15,430 nucleotides of DNA from NCBI GenBank assembly GCA_035526585.1, contig DATLCC010000045.1, positions 1-15,430 on the forward strand. Direction: 5' to 3'. This document shows positions 7,755 to 14,296 of this stretch, one piece after another. How positions within the stretch are numbered: position 1 is the first letter of the stretch; the number at the start of each line of letters is the position of its first letter. The notes beneath the pieces were generated by a model. That model searched no databases and was not told the origin of the DNA. It worked only from the letters and a program-made list of their open reading frames with translations. Both the position numbers and the translations under genes were made by a program. The DNA is from JAJPHT01 sp035526585 (lineage in GTDB: Archaea; Thermoplasmatota; SW-10-69-26; JACQPN01; JAJPHT01).

Positions 7755-7776
7755 AGTGCAGCCAGATGGTTGCACT
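7755..7776. repeat. near-perfect 22-bp palindrome upstream of the proline-rich protein gene
   Basis: Outer arms AGTGCA (7755-7760) and TGCACT (7771-7776) are perfect complements. The inner CCA (7762-7764) and TGG (7767-7769) also pair, leaving a single mismatched position pair (7761/7770). It ends directly beside the GGGAGAG ribosome site and 11 bases before the GTG start, so it could be an operator or an mRNA hairpin near the initiation region. No good TATA element is visible around it. Confidence 0.55.
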
Positions 7777-7814
7777 ACCTTAGGGTTCCTCAGAACGGCC
7801 TAGGCGGATCCGAC

Positions 7815-8132
7815 CTATTCGCCGGGCTTGGGCACGTGATGCCCCGTGTGGAAGGTGCGCGCCTTCTCCTCGATGCGGTGGATCTGCTCCACCATGCGCC
7901 GCTCGAACTCCTGCGCGCGCTTGAGGTCCAGCTTCCCCTGGATGACCGCCGTCTGGAACTCCATGATCTTCATGCGCAGCCGCGTGTGCTCGGCCTGCAG
8001 GTCGTTGAACCCCATGCGCTCCGGGAGCGGCATGAGGTACTGCGACTCGAGCTCCGTCTCGAGGGCGCGCGCGTTCGCCTCCTTCTCGGCCGCCTTCCGC
8101 GCGCGGCGCTGCTCTGGAGTTTCCTCGCTCAC
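7815..8132 (-). CDS. small charged coiled-coil protein, function unknown
   Basis: The chosen product is 105 residues: an Arg/Lys/Glu-rich N-terminus (SEETPEQRRARKAAEKEAN), then heptad-like helical sequence to about residue 92 (for example LQAEHTRLRMKIMEFQ and LKRAQEFERRMVEQIHRI), and a short HTGHHVPKPGE tail. It has no membrane segment and is probably a cytosolic helical bundle or coiled coil. The start was set at the GTG at 8132 because the open frame continuing to 8228 has a composition like untranslated DNA and crosses an inverted repeat. Neither start has a convincing ribosome site; a weak AT-rich patch (GCAAAGGATTCATC on this strand, around 8155-8168) may be its promoter. I do not recognise the family. 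The proline-rich gene lies 71 bases downstream on the same strand. Confidence 0.65.
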   Translation of the reverse strand: MSEETPEQRRARKAAEKEANARALETELESQYLMPLPERMGFNDLQAEHTRLRMKIMEFQTAVIQGKLDLKRAQEFERRMVEQIHRIEEKARTFHTGHHVPKPGE

Positions 8133-8195
8133 GGGTGCGCGAGCGCCCGCGCCACGATGAATCCTTTGCACGGCCGGGTCCAGAGCAGCGAACGG

Positions 8196-8234
8196 CCGAA
8201 GGTGCCGAAGCGGTCGGATGTCAGACACCTTCGG
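8196..8234. repeat. 9-bp inverted repeat, 21-base spacer
   Basis: CCGAAGGTG at 8196-8204 and CACCTTCGG at 8226-8234 are perfect reverse complements. The pair lies in the gap between the NTF2-like gene and the coiled-coil gene, about 64-102 bases before the latter's start. It may be a regulator site or an RNA hairpin ending the upstream transcript. Chance is possible in GC-rich DNA. Confidence 0.4.
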
Positions 8235-8285
8235 AGCTCAGGGATCGTTCGGTCGTCCGGTCCCTGTGCCCCCGGGAGCGCACGC

Positions 8286-8681
8286 TCACGCGGGTGGGAT
8301 CGAAAAGTGCGCGCTCGCGATCCGGAACCCGTCCTTCGTCGTGACGAGGGTCATCGACGCAAGCCGCGTGGCGACGGTGGCGACGCCCCACATGTCGCGC
8401 GCGTGGACGTCGTACACGAAGGACGCGGCGAACACGCCGTCGGCGAGCTCGCGCACCTCCAGGTGGTGCATCTCGATGCGCTCGACGATCGCGCGCTCGA
8501 AATCGCGCCCGAGGCGCACGCGGACGTCGAGCCAATCGTGCGTGCGTTGGCCGTCCGTGAACGTGACGAGGGGGGCGGGGTCGCGCTGGAAAAGGTCTGC
8601 CGCATGCTCGGGGTCACGCGCCTGCGTGAGCTTCACCCAGCGGCCGAGGAACGCCTCGACCTCGCTGCGCCCGGGCATCAT
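8286..8681 (-). CDS. SnoaL/DUF4440-type NTF2-like protein
   Basis: The 131-residue protein has the layout of the NTF2-like cone fold: an N-terminal helix (EVEAFLGRWVKLTQARDPEHAADLF, split here at 7-31), a short FTDGQRTHDWLDVRVRLGRDF segment, and a run of beta strands ending TKDGFRIASAHFSIPP. This ending is typical of SnoaL-like/DUF4440 proteins, which include small-molecule isomerases, ligand-binding proteins and many of unknown role. Catalytic residues cannot be assigned. The first of two tandem ATGs (8681) was used; a TATA-like TTTAATA at 8703-8709 on this strand lies 25 bases upstream, which predicts a leaderless or nearly leaderless transcript, although GGAGG sequence is also present between the two. 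It sits head to tail with the coiled-coil gene and divergently from the zinc-ribbon gene. Confidence 0.75.
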   Translation of the reverse strand: MMPGRSEVEAFLGRWVKLTQARDPEHAADLFQRDPAPLVTFTDGQRTHDWLDVRVRLGRDFERAIVERIEMHHLEVRELADGVFAASFVYDVHARDMWGVATVATRLASMTLVTTKDGFRIASAHFSIPPA

Positions 8682-8702
8682 CGCCCCGCTTCCTCCCTCC
8701 AG

Positions 8703-8709
8703 TATTAAA
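8703..8709 (-). promoter_or_regulatory. TATA-like element of the NTF2-like gene
   Basis: TTTAATA on the minus strand lies in otherwise GC-rich DNA about 25 bases before the ATG at 8681. This is the spacing expected for an archaeal TATA box with transcription starting at the start codon. Confidence 0.55.
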
Positions 8710-8795
8710 GCCTCCTGATATGAGGCCCAAAGTCACGAGCGGCCGCGAACGGGTCAACGTGGATACGTGCATCCTTCGAGGCTTGCCTGAGCGGG

Positions 8796-8802
8796 CTTAT
8801 GG
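8796..8802 (+). promoter_or_regulatory. possible TATA-like element of the zinc-ribbon gene
   Basis: CTTATGG lies 23-29 bases before the ATG at 8825. The match to an archaeal TATA box is weak, but the spacing agrees with the other leaderless genes here. Confidence 0.3.
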
Positions 8803-8824
8803 GCGTCCCGACGGCGTCCGGTCC

Positions 8825-8956
8825 ATGCACGAGACGCCGTTGCCCGTTCTCGCCGACTGTCCTCGATGCGGAGGGTGGGCGCGCAAGGAAGCCGCCCGCT
8901 ACCGCTGCAGAGGCTGCCTGTGGTCCGGGAAGCCCTCCGCTTCCCCCTTCGCGTGA
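8825..8956 (+). CDS. 43-residue zinc-ribbon microprotein
   Basis: The peptide contains CPRC at 12-15 and CRGC at 28-31, a two-knuckle zinc ribbon with 12 residues between the knuckles, in DCPRCGGWARKEAARYRCRG. Tiny one-domain zinc proteins with CPxCG-type knuckles are common in Archaea, and some affect stress responses or gene regulation in haloarchaea; the role here is unknown. The ATG at 8825 was chosen because a weak TATA-like element lies at the leaderless distance and residues encoded further upstream look unlike protein. The frame could instead start at the ATG at 8720, giving 78 residues. The gene is divergent from the NTF2-like gene. Confidence 0.55.
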   Translation: MHETPLPVLADCPRCGGWARKEAARYRCRGCLWSGKPSASPFA

Positions 8957-8962
8957 ACCACC

Positions 8963-8987
8963 CCTCTTGGCCCCTTCGGGGTAGAGG
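8963..8987 (+). terminator. possible hairpin after the zinc-ribbon gene
   Basis: CCCC-TTC-GGGG (8971-8981) sits inside complementary arms CCTCT (8963-8967) and AGAGG (8983-8987). It begins seven bases after the zinc-ribbon stop codon. There is no T-tract, so a terminator role is uncertain. Confidence 0.3.
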
Positions 8988-9083
8988 TCGGGGAAGGCTT
9001 GGGCGAAGGCGAGTGGATCTCGCCGATCCCCATCCCGAGGAGCATCGATGGGGCGAGGCACGAGGCGAAAGAAGCTGCGAGGG

Positions 9084-9287
9084 TCACGCGTTCATGTCCG
9101 CGAAGACCTTCTCCCTGCGATACCCCAGCACGTCGTACCTGCGCTGGGGCCAGTGCTCGTAGATCATCATCTGCCGGCGCAGGTAATCCGAGCAGTCGAG
9201 GAGATATCGCTCGTAGGCTGCCCCCTGGGGAGCCCCGCGGTGCACGACCGGACCTGGAAGAAGGAGGGCGTCGGCCGCGGACGTCAA
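9084..9287 (-). CDS. 67-residue conserved-looking protein of unknown function
   Basis: The frame encodes a mixed-composition peptide with protein-like sequence, including YERYLLDCSDYLRRQMMIY and EHWPQRRYDVLGYRREKVF, rich in Tyr and Arg and with low-frequency residues that random GC-rich frames rarely show. It has no signal peptide or membrane segment, and I recognise no family. The start is taken as TTG at 9287 because a TATA-like element on this strand at 9311-9318 lies 24-31 bases upstream. A GTG at 9245 would give a 53-residue product and keep the protein-like part. It is divergent from the beta-propeller gene and may share its promoter sequence. Confidence 0.5.
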   Translation of the reverse strand: MTSAADALLLPGPVVHRGAPQGAAYERYLLDCSDYLRRQMMIYEHWPQRRYDVLGYRREKVFADMNA

Positions 9288-9310
9288 CGGGTTCGATGCC
9301 GCTTGTGGGA

Positions 9311-9318
9311 GTATAAAC
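9311..9318. promoter_or_regulatory. TATA-like element between divergent genes
   Basis: GTATAAAC on the plus strand reads GTTTATAC on the minus strand; both resemble archaeal TATA boxes. It lies 32-39 bases before the ATG at 9350 on one side and 24-31 bases before the TTG at 9287 on the other, so one element could serve both directions. Confidence 0.5.
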
Positions 9319-9349
9319 GTTATGCCGGACCGCGCGGCTGCCCTCGCCG

Positions 9350-10627
9350 ATGTCCCGCCGCCGCCCGAGCCTCTCCGCCTACACGCGGCGGCGCTGGCGT
9401 GCGATCGGGGCGGTCGTCGTCATCCTCCTGGGCGCGCTCCTCGTGCTGGGAATGACCGATCGGGGCCACGATCCGGAGTGGGACACGCGCGTGGGTGACA
9501 TCGACCAGGCCGTGCTCGCGCCCGACGCGTCGGTCGCGTACGCGCTCGTCCGCGAGGCGGACAACGTCTCCGCCCTGCGCGCGCTGCGCGGCGACACGGG
9601 CGAGATGCTCTGGGAGGGCCCGCTCAACGCGCCGCGCGCCATCCTCGCCGCGAGCGCGAAAGAGGTCGCCGTGGCGACGGACTTCCCGCTCGCGTTCCTC
9701 ACGGTCTACAATGCGGACGGCTCGCCGCGCTGGCAGGTGCCCCTCGAAGGGAACCCCGTCGCGCTCGCGATCGAAGGCGAGAAGCTCGCGCTCGCCCTCA
9801 ACGCGCCCAACAACCCGGTCCTCGTCTTCGACGGCGACCTCCTCATCCGCGCGCACCATCTGCCAAGCCCCGTGCGCGCCGTCGACCTGGAGGCGGGGCT
9901 CCTCGCGACGGGCGGCCTCCAGGGTGAGGTCGTCGTCTACCGCGACCGCGACATCCTGGCGAACGTGACCCTGCCGATGGGGATCCGCAGCCTGCGCCTC
10001 TCCGCGGACGGGACCGCGCTCGTCGCGGGAGGCTTCGGCTTCGACCCGAGCGATCCGCGCGGCGAGATCGCGTTCCTGGACCTCGGCGCGAAGAAGCCGC
10101 TCGCGTGGGTCCAGGAGACGCCGGTGGGCGTCGGCCTCGTCGACATCGACGAGCACGGCCTCTTCGCGATGGCCGTCGAGGAGGCGCCGCCCACCGCGAC
10201 CGTGCACGTGTACGACGGCGCGACGGGCGCCACGCGCTGGACGCGCCTGCTCCCGGGCAGCGTCTCGCGCGCCGACTCGGGCGCGCTTGGCGGCGCGGCG
10301 ATGGCGCCCGACGGCTCCGGCGTCGCCGTCTCCGTGCAACGAGGGCGCGTCCTGTACCTCGACATGGAGGATGGCAGCGAGCGCTGGTCGTACCGCGCCG
10401 GAGGCGCGAGCGTGGTGACCTTCGGGGACGAGGCGCCCGACCGCGTGCTCGTCGGCGCGCGCCTCCTCGAGAACCATCCCTTCGACGCGCTCCTCATGTT
10501 CTCCGCGAGCGGCGAGCCCATCAGCCAGCGGGCACCCCTCCTCGCGGGCGCGATCCTGGCCACGGCCGCCGTGGCGCTCGCGCTCATCGTGGGCGTGGGG
10601 TTCTGGTGGGCGAGGCGGTCGTACTAG
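9350..10627 (+). CDS. membrane-anchored extracellular beta-propeller (PQQ/WD-like repeats)
   Basis: The 425-residue protein has an Arg-rich cytoplasmic N-terminus, a membrane helix at about 17-34, a long repeat domain, and a second helix at about 397-420 followed by ARRSY. The domain between the helices, probably outside the cell, carries blade-like repeats with the D/N-x-x-G-x-x-x-W pattern of PQQ-type propellers: LRGDTGEMLWEG (79-90), YNADGSPRWQV (120-130), YDGATGATRW (288-297) and LDMEDGSERWSY (337-348), plus SADGTALVAGG-type WD-like strands. No catalytic motif was seen, so a scaffold or binding role is likeliest. The ATG follows a TATA-like element by about 35 bases, giving a short leader with no clear ribosome site. 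A hairpin starts within its stop codon. The next gene encodes a large surface protein. Confidence 0.8.
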   Translation: MSRRRPSLSAYTRRRWRAIGAVVVILLGALLVLGMTDRGHDPEWDTRVGDIDQAVLAPDASVAYALVREADNVSALRALRGDTGEMLWEGPLNAPRAILAASAKEVAVATDFPLAFLTVYNADGSPRWQVPLEGNPVALAIEGEKLALALNAPNNPVLVFDGDLLIRAHHLPSPVRAVDLEAGLLATGGLQGEVVVYRDRDILANVTLPMGIRSLRLSADGTALVAGGFGFDPSDPRGEIAFLDLGAKKPLAWVQETPVGVGLVDIDEHGLFAMAVEEAPPTATVHVYDGATGATRWTRLLPGSVSRADSGALGGAAMAPDGSGVAVSVQRGRVLYLDMEDGSERWSYRAGGASVVTFGDEAPDRVLVGARLLENHPFDALLMFSASGEPISQRAPLLAGAILATAAVALALIVGVGFWWARRSY

Positions 10628-10649
10628 GCTAGGTGACGGGTACCTAGCC
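10627..10649 (+). terminator. hairpin beginning at the stop codon of the beta-propeller gene
   Basis: GGCTAGGT (10627-10634) and ACCTAGCC (10642-10649) form a perfect 8-bp stem around a 7-base spacer; a G-U pair could extend it in RNA. The first arm includes the last base of the TAG stop. No T-tract follows, so it may end or stabilise the transcript, or be a protein-binding palindrome. Confidence 0.45.
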
Positions 10650-10674
10650 CCAGCCCTCCGAGCCCCCGCCCTAG

Positions 10675-10697
10675 CCCGCGCGCTCGCGGGTATATGG
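10675..10697 (+). promoter_or_regulatory. promoter of the large repeat protein: TATA-like element with adjoining palindrome
   Basis: GTATATGG (10690-10697) is a good TATA-like element in GC-rich DNA. It predicts a transcript start near 10718-10722 and a leader of about 45 bases. Touching it is an inverted repeat, CCCGCG (10675-10680) and CGCGGG (10685-10690), placed where a B-recognition element or a regulator site would lie. Confidence 0.55.
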
Positions 10698-10718
10698 CGC
10701 CCAGGGGACGAAGCATCC

Positions 10719-10744
10719 TGTGTCGCGAGGGACACACGGTCCCT
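10719..10744 (+). promoter_or_regulatory. leader with two mutually exclusive small hairpins
   Basis: TGTGTC (10719-10724) can pair with GACACA (10731-10736), while AGGGAC (10728-10733) can pair with GTCCCT (10739-10744). The two stems share bases 10731-10733 and cannot form together. The region lies in the predicted leader, just before GAGGT (10752-10756) and the ATG at 10763. The stems are short, so this may be chance. Confidence 0.3.
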
Positions 10745-10762
10745 TGCATCCGAGGTCCCACC

Positions 10763-13700
10763 ATGAGAACGATCGCTCCCAGCGCGAGCCACGCCGCCCT
10801 CGCGCTCGCCCTCCTGCTCGTCGTCGCCACGCCGGCGATCGCGGGCCCGCTCCACGCGAAGAGCGTGGGCGAGATCGTCGTCGACGCGCAGGGGCGCGCC
10901 ACGGGGCAGAACCTCGCAGGCGACCTCTCCGTCGCAGAGGGCGCCATCTCCTCCTTCCGCTCCCTGTCGCTCGGGACGACGGTCTTCCGCACCGTCACGA
11001 TCGACGGGTTCTCCGCTGCGGAGGCGATCGCGGGCTCTGGCAGCTCCGTCGTCACGTGGCGCGGCTCGAACGCGATCGTGACGCTCCACGACAACCTCCA
11101 CTCCATGCTCGTCGTCCGCGCGACGCAGCCCACGAGCGTCGTGTACGGTCTCGCGCCCGACGTCACCGCGACGCCGGCCCCGGGCCACGCGGGCGTGCTG
11201 CGCCTGTCGCAGGGCGCGCGCGAGATCGGCAGCCTCGTCGCGGTCGGCGACGACGGCCCGCGCTCGCGCGGCGAGGTGCTCGAAGCGAAGGGCGCCGACG
11301 TCGTCGCGCGCCTCTTTGCCGGGAGCGAGCTTGTCTTCCTCGCGCGCCCCGAGACGCTTCCCGATGCGGGCTACCAGGACGCGCTCGTCGCGGCGCTCGC
11401 GCAAGGCGCGCTCGTGTCCTACTACGCGACCGAGCTCGAGGGCTCCCACGTCGCCGCGAGCCAGGTCGATCCCGACCCGTTCAGCGTCGCCAGCACGCGC
11501 GCGGATCCCGCAGGCTTCGTGGAGACGGCGCTCGCGGCGCGCCCGCGCGGCGAGACGATCCTCGTCTACGACCTCGCCTACGAGACGCTCCCTGCGGGGA
11601 GCGACGACGACGACGACGACGACGTCGCCGTCTTCCACGACGGCCTCCGCGCCGAGCGCGTGGATCGCGCCGCGGACGTGCTCGCGCGCGCGGAGGACGG
11701 CGTGCCCGCCTACTACGCGATCACCGATGGCGGCCGCACGCAGGTCGTCGCGAGCGGTGGCGAGGGCGGCGAGCACCGCATCGTCGTCACCGTCGGCGCG
11801 CAGGCCCGCACCGAGCCGCAGGCGCGCGCCGAGGGCGAGCGCGACGACGACGCGCGCGTGTATGGCGACCTCGAATACCACGGCAATGGCAAGATCACGG
11901 GCGCGTTCCTCTCGGGCCTCCTCCCCGAGAACGCGGCGCATCTGCTCGGCTTCACGTCGCTCGCGACGCAGACGGAGGTCTTCCGCGACGTCTCGGTGGG
12001 CGGCGGCGCGGCCGCCACCATCCGCGCGAGCGACCGCGACGCGATCCGCATCGAGTCCGCCCGATCCGACCTCACCCTCACCGACGACGTCCACGCGACG
12101 CTCGTCCTCCACGCGCGCGCTCCCGAGGACGCGCGCTACGGGCTCGCCGATGGCATCCGCGCCTCGCAGCTCTCGGACGGGATCGTCGCGCTCGAAGGAC
12201 CCCGCGGCTCCATGGGCGCGCTTGTGCTCGTGGGCCCCGGGGCGCTCGCGCTCGATGCGGGCGCCGTGCGCGCGCACCTCGCGGGCGGCTCGTCGCTCGT
12301 CTACCGCGGCGCCCCCGATGCGCACGCATCCGAGCGCGCGCTCCTCGACGCGATCGAGCAGGGCCGCCTGGGCGCGCAGCTTCTCGCGGGCGTGCACGAT
12401 GGCGCGCTTGCCGCGAAGGCCACTTCCTACTCCGATGACGTGCAGGCCACCATCCGCGCGACGGGCGCCGGCCGGATCGAGATCACGTACCTCGCGCAGG
12501 AGGGCGCCGCCCGCGTGTTCGCGCTGGACAGCCGCGGCGCGGCGCTCGTCGCGCAGAGTGCCGGCGACCTTCGAGTGCTCGTGGATGGCGCGTCGGTCGA
12601 ACCTGCAGCGAGCGCGGAGGATGCGCTCGCGGCGGGGGGCGCTGCGCGCGCCTTCGTCGAGCTAAGCGCGGACGGCGCGCTGCGCGTCCTCGTCCACACC
12701 GCTTCGGCCGCGGGCGACACCGCGGTCGTCACGATCCAGAGCGTCGCCGCCGAGCGCGCGCAGGCGCAGGCGCGCACCGACGCGTTCGGCGCGTTCCATC
12801 TCTCCGGGGACGGGAGCGCCCTCGGCAGCTACGTCACGTTGCACGTCGATCGCGCGGCCGGCGCCGTGAGCGGCCTCACGACCGTCGCGGACGGCCGCGC
12901 GCTCTTCGCGAGCATCGCCGCAGGCAGCTCGGCGTACGGTGCCACGGCGGGCGAAGGCGCGAGCGTCCTCGCCCTTGCGAACCGCGAGGCGCGCGTCGAG
13001 GTCTCGGACAGCACCAACGCCTTCCTCAAGATCGTCGCCCTCGAAGAGACGGACGCCGCCTTCCGCCTCGCGGAGGGGCTGCGCGCCACCCAAACCGCGT
13101 CCGGAGTCCTCTCGATCACGGATGGGGACGGCGACGCGGTCGGCAGCCTCGTCGCGTCCCCCGCGGCGACGATCGGGACGCGCGGCGCCGGCGACGTGCG
13201 CGCGCACCTCCTCGCGGGCGGCGAGATCGTGTTCCGCACGCACGACGGCATCGAAGCGGAGCTCTCGGACGCGCAGCGCACGATGATCGACGACGCCATC
13301 GCGGGCGGCCGCGTCGCGGCGCACGTCACGCTCAGCTCTTCCACCGGGGTCGCCCGCAGCGCCGCAGCGACCTACGGCGACGTCGAGGTGCTCACCTCCG
13401 CGACGACCGAGCGCGTCGCCATCACCATCGACAGCGCGACCGCGCGCGGCCGCACGCTCCTCGTCTCGCTCGACCCCGCGACCATCCCTGGCATGGCGCT
13501 GGGGCGCGCCTCGATCCGCTTCGACGGCGCGCTCGTGGGCGAGGCCGCGAGCTACGCGGACATCCTCGACGCCGGGGACGACGCGGGCCTCGCGGAAGCC
13601 TTCGTGCTCGCCGGCGAGGCCGGCACGCAGGTGCTCGTGAGCATCCCGCACTTCAGCGTCCACACCGTCACGCTGGAGCAGCGCGGCGAAAGCCACGACA

Positions 13701-13813
13701 CGCTGTTCATGTACGCCACCATCGTCCTGGGCCTCCTCGTGATCGTCGAGTCGGTCCTCCTGGCGCGCAACGCGCGCAAGAACAAGCTCAGCCACAACGA
13801 ACGGAGACCCTAG
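10763..13813 (+). CDS. large signal-peptide surface protein with three ~300-residue repeats and C-terminal membrane anchor
   Basis: The 1016-residue product starts at the ATG at 10763, chosen because GAGGT lies about 6-7 bases upstream and the signal peptide (about 1-28, hydrophobic LALALLLVVATPAIA) follows at once. I see three divergent copies of one unit, near 35-345, 366-660 and 674-970. Each has an opening such as VYGDLEYHGNGKITG or AFGAFHLSGDGSALG. A centre follows: YGLAPDVTA, YGLADGIRASQ and FRLAEGLRATQ, each with GSLV/GALV and then RLFAGSELVF, AHLAGGSSLVY or AHLLAGGEIVF. Each closes with a beta-rich end such as THTASAAGDTAVV-like strands or VLVSIPHFSVHTVTL. A helix at about 980-1001 and a basic tail, ARNARKNK, anchor it in the membrane with the repeats outside. 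Copy 1 carries a run of seven Asp (281-287). I recognise no family; a structural or adhesive surface role is inferred. Confidence 0.8.
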   Translation: MRTIAPSASHAALALALLLVVATPAIAGPLHAKSVGEIVVDAQGRATGQNLAGDLSVAEGAISSFRSLSLGTTVFRTVTIDGFSAAEAIAGSGSSVVTWRGSNAIVTLHDNLHSMLVVRATQPTSVVYGLAPDVTATPAPGHAGVLRLSQGAREIGSLVAVGDDGPRSRGEVLEAKGADVVARLFAGSELVFLARPETLPDAGYQDALVAALAQGALVSYYATELEGSHVAASQVDPDPFSVASTRADPAGFVETALAARPRGETILVYDLAYETLPAGSDDDDDDDVAVFHDGLRAERVDRAADVLARAEDGVPAYYAITDGGRTQVVASGGEGGEHRIVVTVGAQARTEPQARAEGERDDDARVYGDLEYHGNGKITGAFLSGLLPENAAHLLGFTSLATQTEVFRDVSVGGGAAATIRASDRDAIRIESARSDLTLTDDVHATLVLHARAPEDARYGLADGIRASQLSDGIVALEGPRGSMGALVLVGPGALALDAGAVRAHLAGGSSLVYRGAPDAHASERALLDAIEQGRLGAQLLAGVHDGALAAKATSYSDDVQATIRATGAGRIEITYLAQEGAARVFALDSRGAALVAQSAGDLRVLVDGASVEPAASAEDALAAGGAARAFVELSADGALRVLVHTASAAGDTAVVTIQSVAAERAQAQARTDAFGAFHLSGDGSALGSYVTLHVDRAAGAVSGLTTVADGRALFASIAAGSSAYGATAGEGASVLALANREARVEVSDSTNAFLKIVALEETDAAFRLAEGLRATQTASGVLSITDGDGDAVGSLVASPAATIGTRGAGDVRAHLLAGGEIVFRTHDGIEAELSDAQRTMIDDAIAGGRVAAHVTLSSSTGVARSAAATYGDVEVLTSATTERVAITIDSATARGRTLLVSLDPATIPGMALGRASIRFDGALVGEAASYADILDAGDDAGLAEAFVLAGEAGTQVLVSIPHFSVHTVTLEQRGESHDTLFMYATIVLGLLVIVESVLLARNARKNKLSHNERRP
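11603..11623 (+). repeat. (GAC)7 trinucleotide repeat encoding seven Asp
   Basis: Seven perfect in-frame GAC codons encode Asp 281-287 of the large repeat protein. The run occurs only in the first of the three protein repeats. It may bind calcium or be a hypervariable slippage site that changes length without breaking the frame. Confidence 0.85.
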
Positions 13814-13814
13814 C

Positions 13815-14126
13815 ATGTCCGCAAAGCTCACGAACGCCGACGCCCCCGAATGGGGACTCTACGCCAAGACGCCCAACCGCAAGAACATGGACGCCCGCAA
13901 GAGCATCAAGGTGAAGCTGCCGATCCGCCAGCACATCAAGCTCCACGCGCTGAAGCTCTTCACGGAGAAGAACATCAGCGAGACCGTCGAGAAGGCGCTG
14001 GACCACTACTTCCGCGAGATGAAGGACACGGACGCGGAAGCCGTCGGCAAGATGGAGGCCAACCTCCAGGCCCAGGGCGGCATCGCCGAGCTCACCTTCG
14101 AGGTCGGCGTGGGCGACGAGGAGTGA
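13815..14126 (+). CDS. ribbon-helix-helix (CopG/Arc-like) regulator
   Basis: The 103-residue protein has a ribbon-helix-helix core at about 30-69: strand KSIKVKLP, helix IRQHIKLHALKLFTEK, the N-x-S-x-T-type turn NISETV, and helix EKALDHYFREM. This fold dimerises and inserts its paired strand into the DNA major groove. An N-terminal arm of about 28 residues and an acidic C-terminal part (DTDAEAVGKMEANLQ) flank the core. The ATG is one base after the stop of the large surface protein gene, with GGAGA at 13803-13807 as ribosome site, so the two genes are surely one transcription unit. It may control its own operon or respond to the cell-surface state (inference). It could also be a free-standing antitoxin-like protein, but no toxin gene follows. 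Confidence 0.75.
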   Translation: MSAKLTNADAPEWGLYAKTPNRKNMDARKSIKVKLPIRQHIKLHALKLFTEKNISETVEKALDHYFREMKDTDAEAVGKMEANLQAQGGIAELTFEVGVGDEE

Positions 14127-14147
14127 GCTGCTCCCCTTCTTGCCAGA

Positions 14148-14246
14148 CGAGGGAAGGAAAGGACGCGGCGGAGGCGAAGGACGCATCCTCGTGCCACTCC
14201 TTCGTCCTCCCTCGCCCCCTTCTTCTTCCACTTCCTCTTCCTCCGC
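14148..14246 (+). terminator. purine/pyrimidine hairpin and polypyrimidine tract after the RHH gene
   Basis: CGAGGG (14148-14153) pairs with CCCTCG (14209-14214), and AGGACG (14160-14165 or again 14178-14183) pairs with CGTCCT (14203-14208). The right arm runs into a pyrimidine tract with repeated TTC (about 14215-14246). Archaeal terminators are usually pyrimidine, especially T, tracts, so this is the likely end of the surface-protein/regulator transcript. Confidence 0.4.
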
Positions 14247-14296
14247 AAAAGCGCAGCCTGCCGTTCGCGCATGACGGCGCTGCGTCTTCCCCAGTC

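Noticed and set aside
8133..8228. N-terminal extension of the coiled-coil protein to a GTG at 8228
   Set aside because: The extra residues are unlike the rest, there is no ribosome site, and the segment contains an inverted repeat.
10694..10762. Extension of the large surface protein to an ATG at 10694
   Set aside because: It would start inside the TATA-like element and put a polar stretch before the signal peptide.
9320..12397. Open frame of about 1025 codons on the minus strand
   Set aside because: It is antisense to the propeller and the large repeat protein, very rich in Arg/Ala/Glu/Asp with no domain, and is explained by GC-rich third positions.
12662..13831. Open frame of 389 codons on the minus strand
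   Set aside because: It is antisense to the third repeat of the large surface protein and has no recognisable motif.
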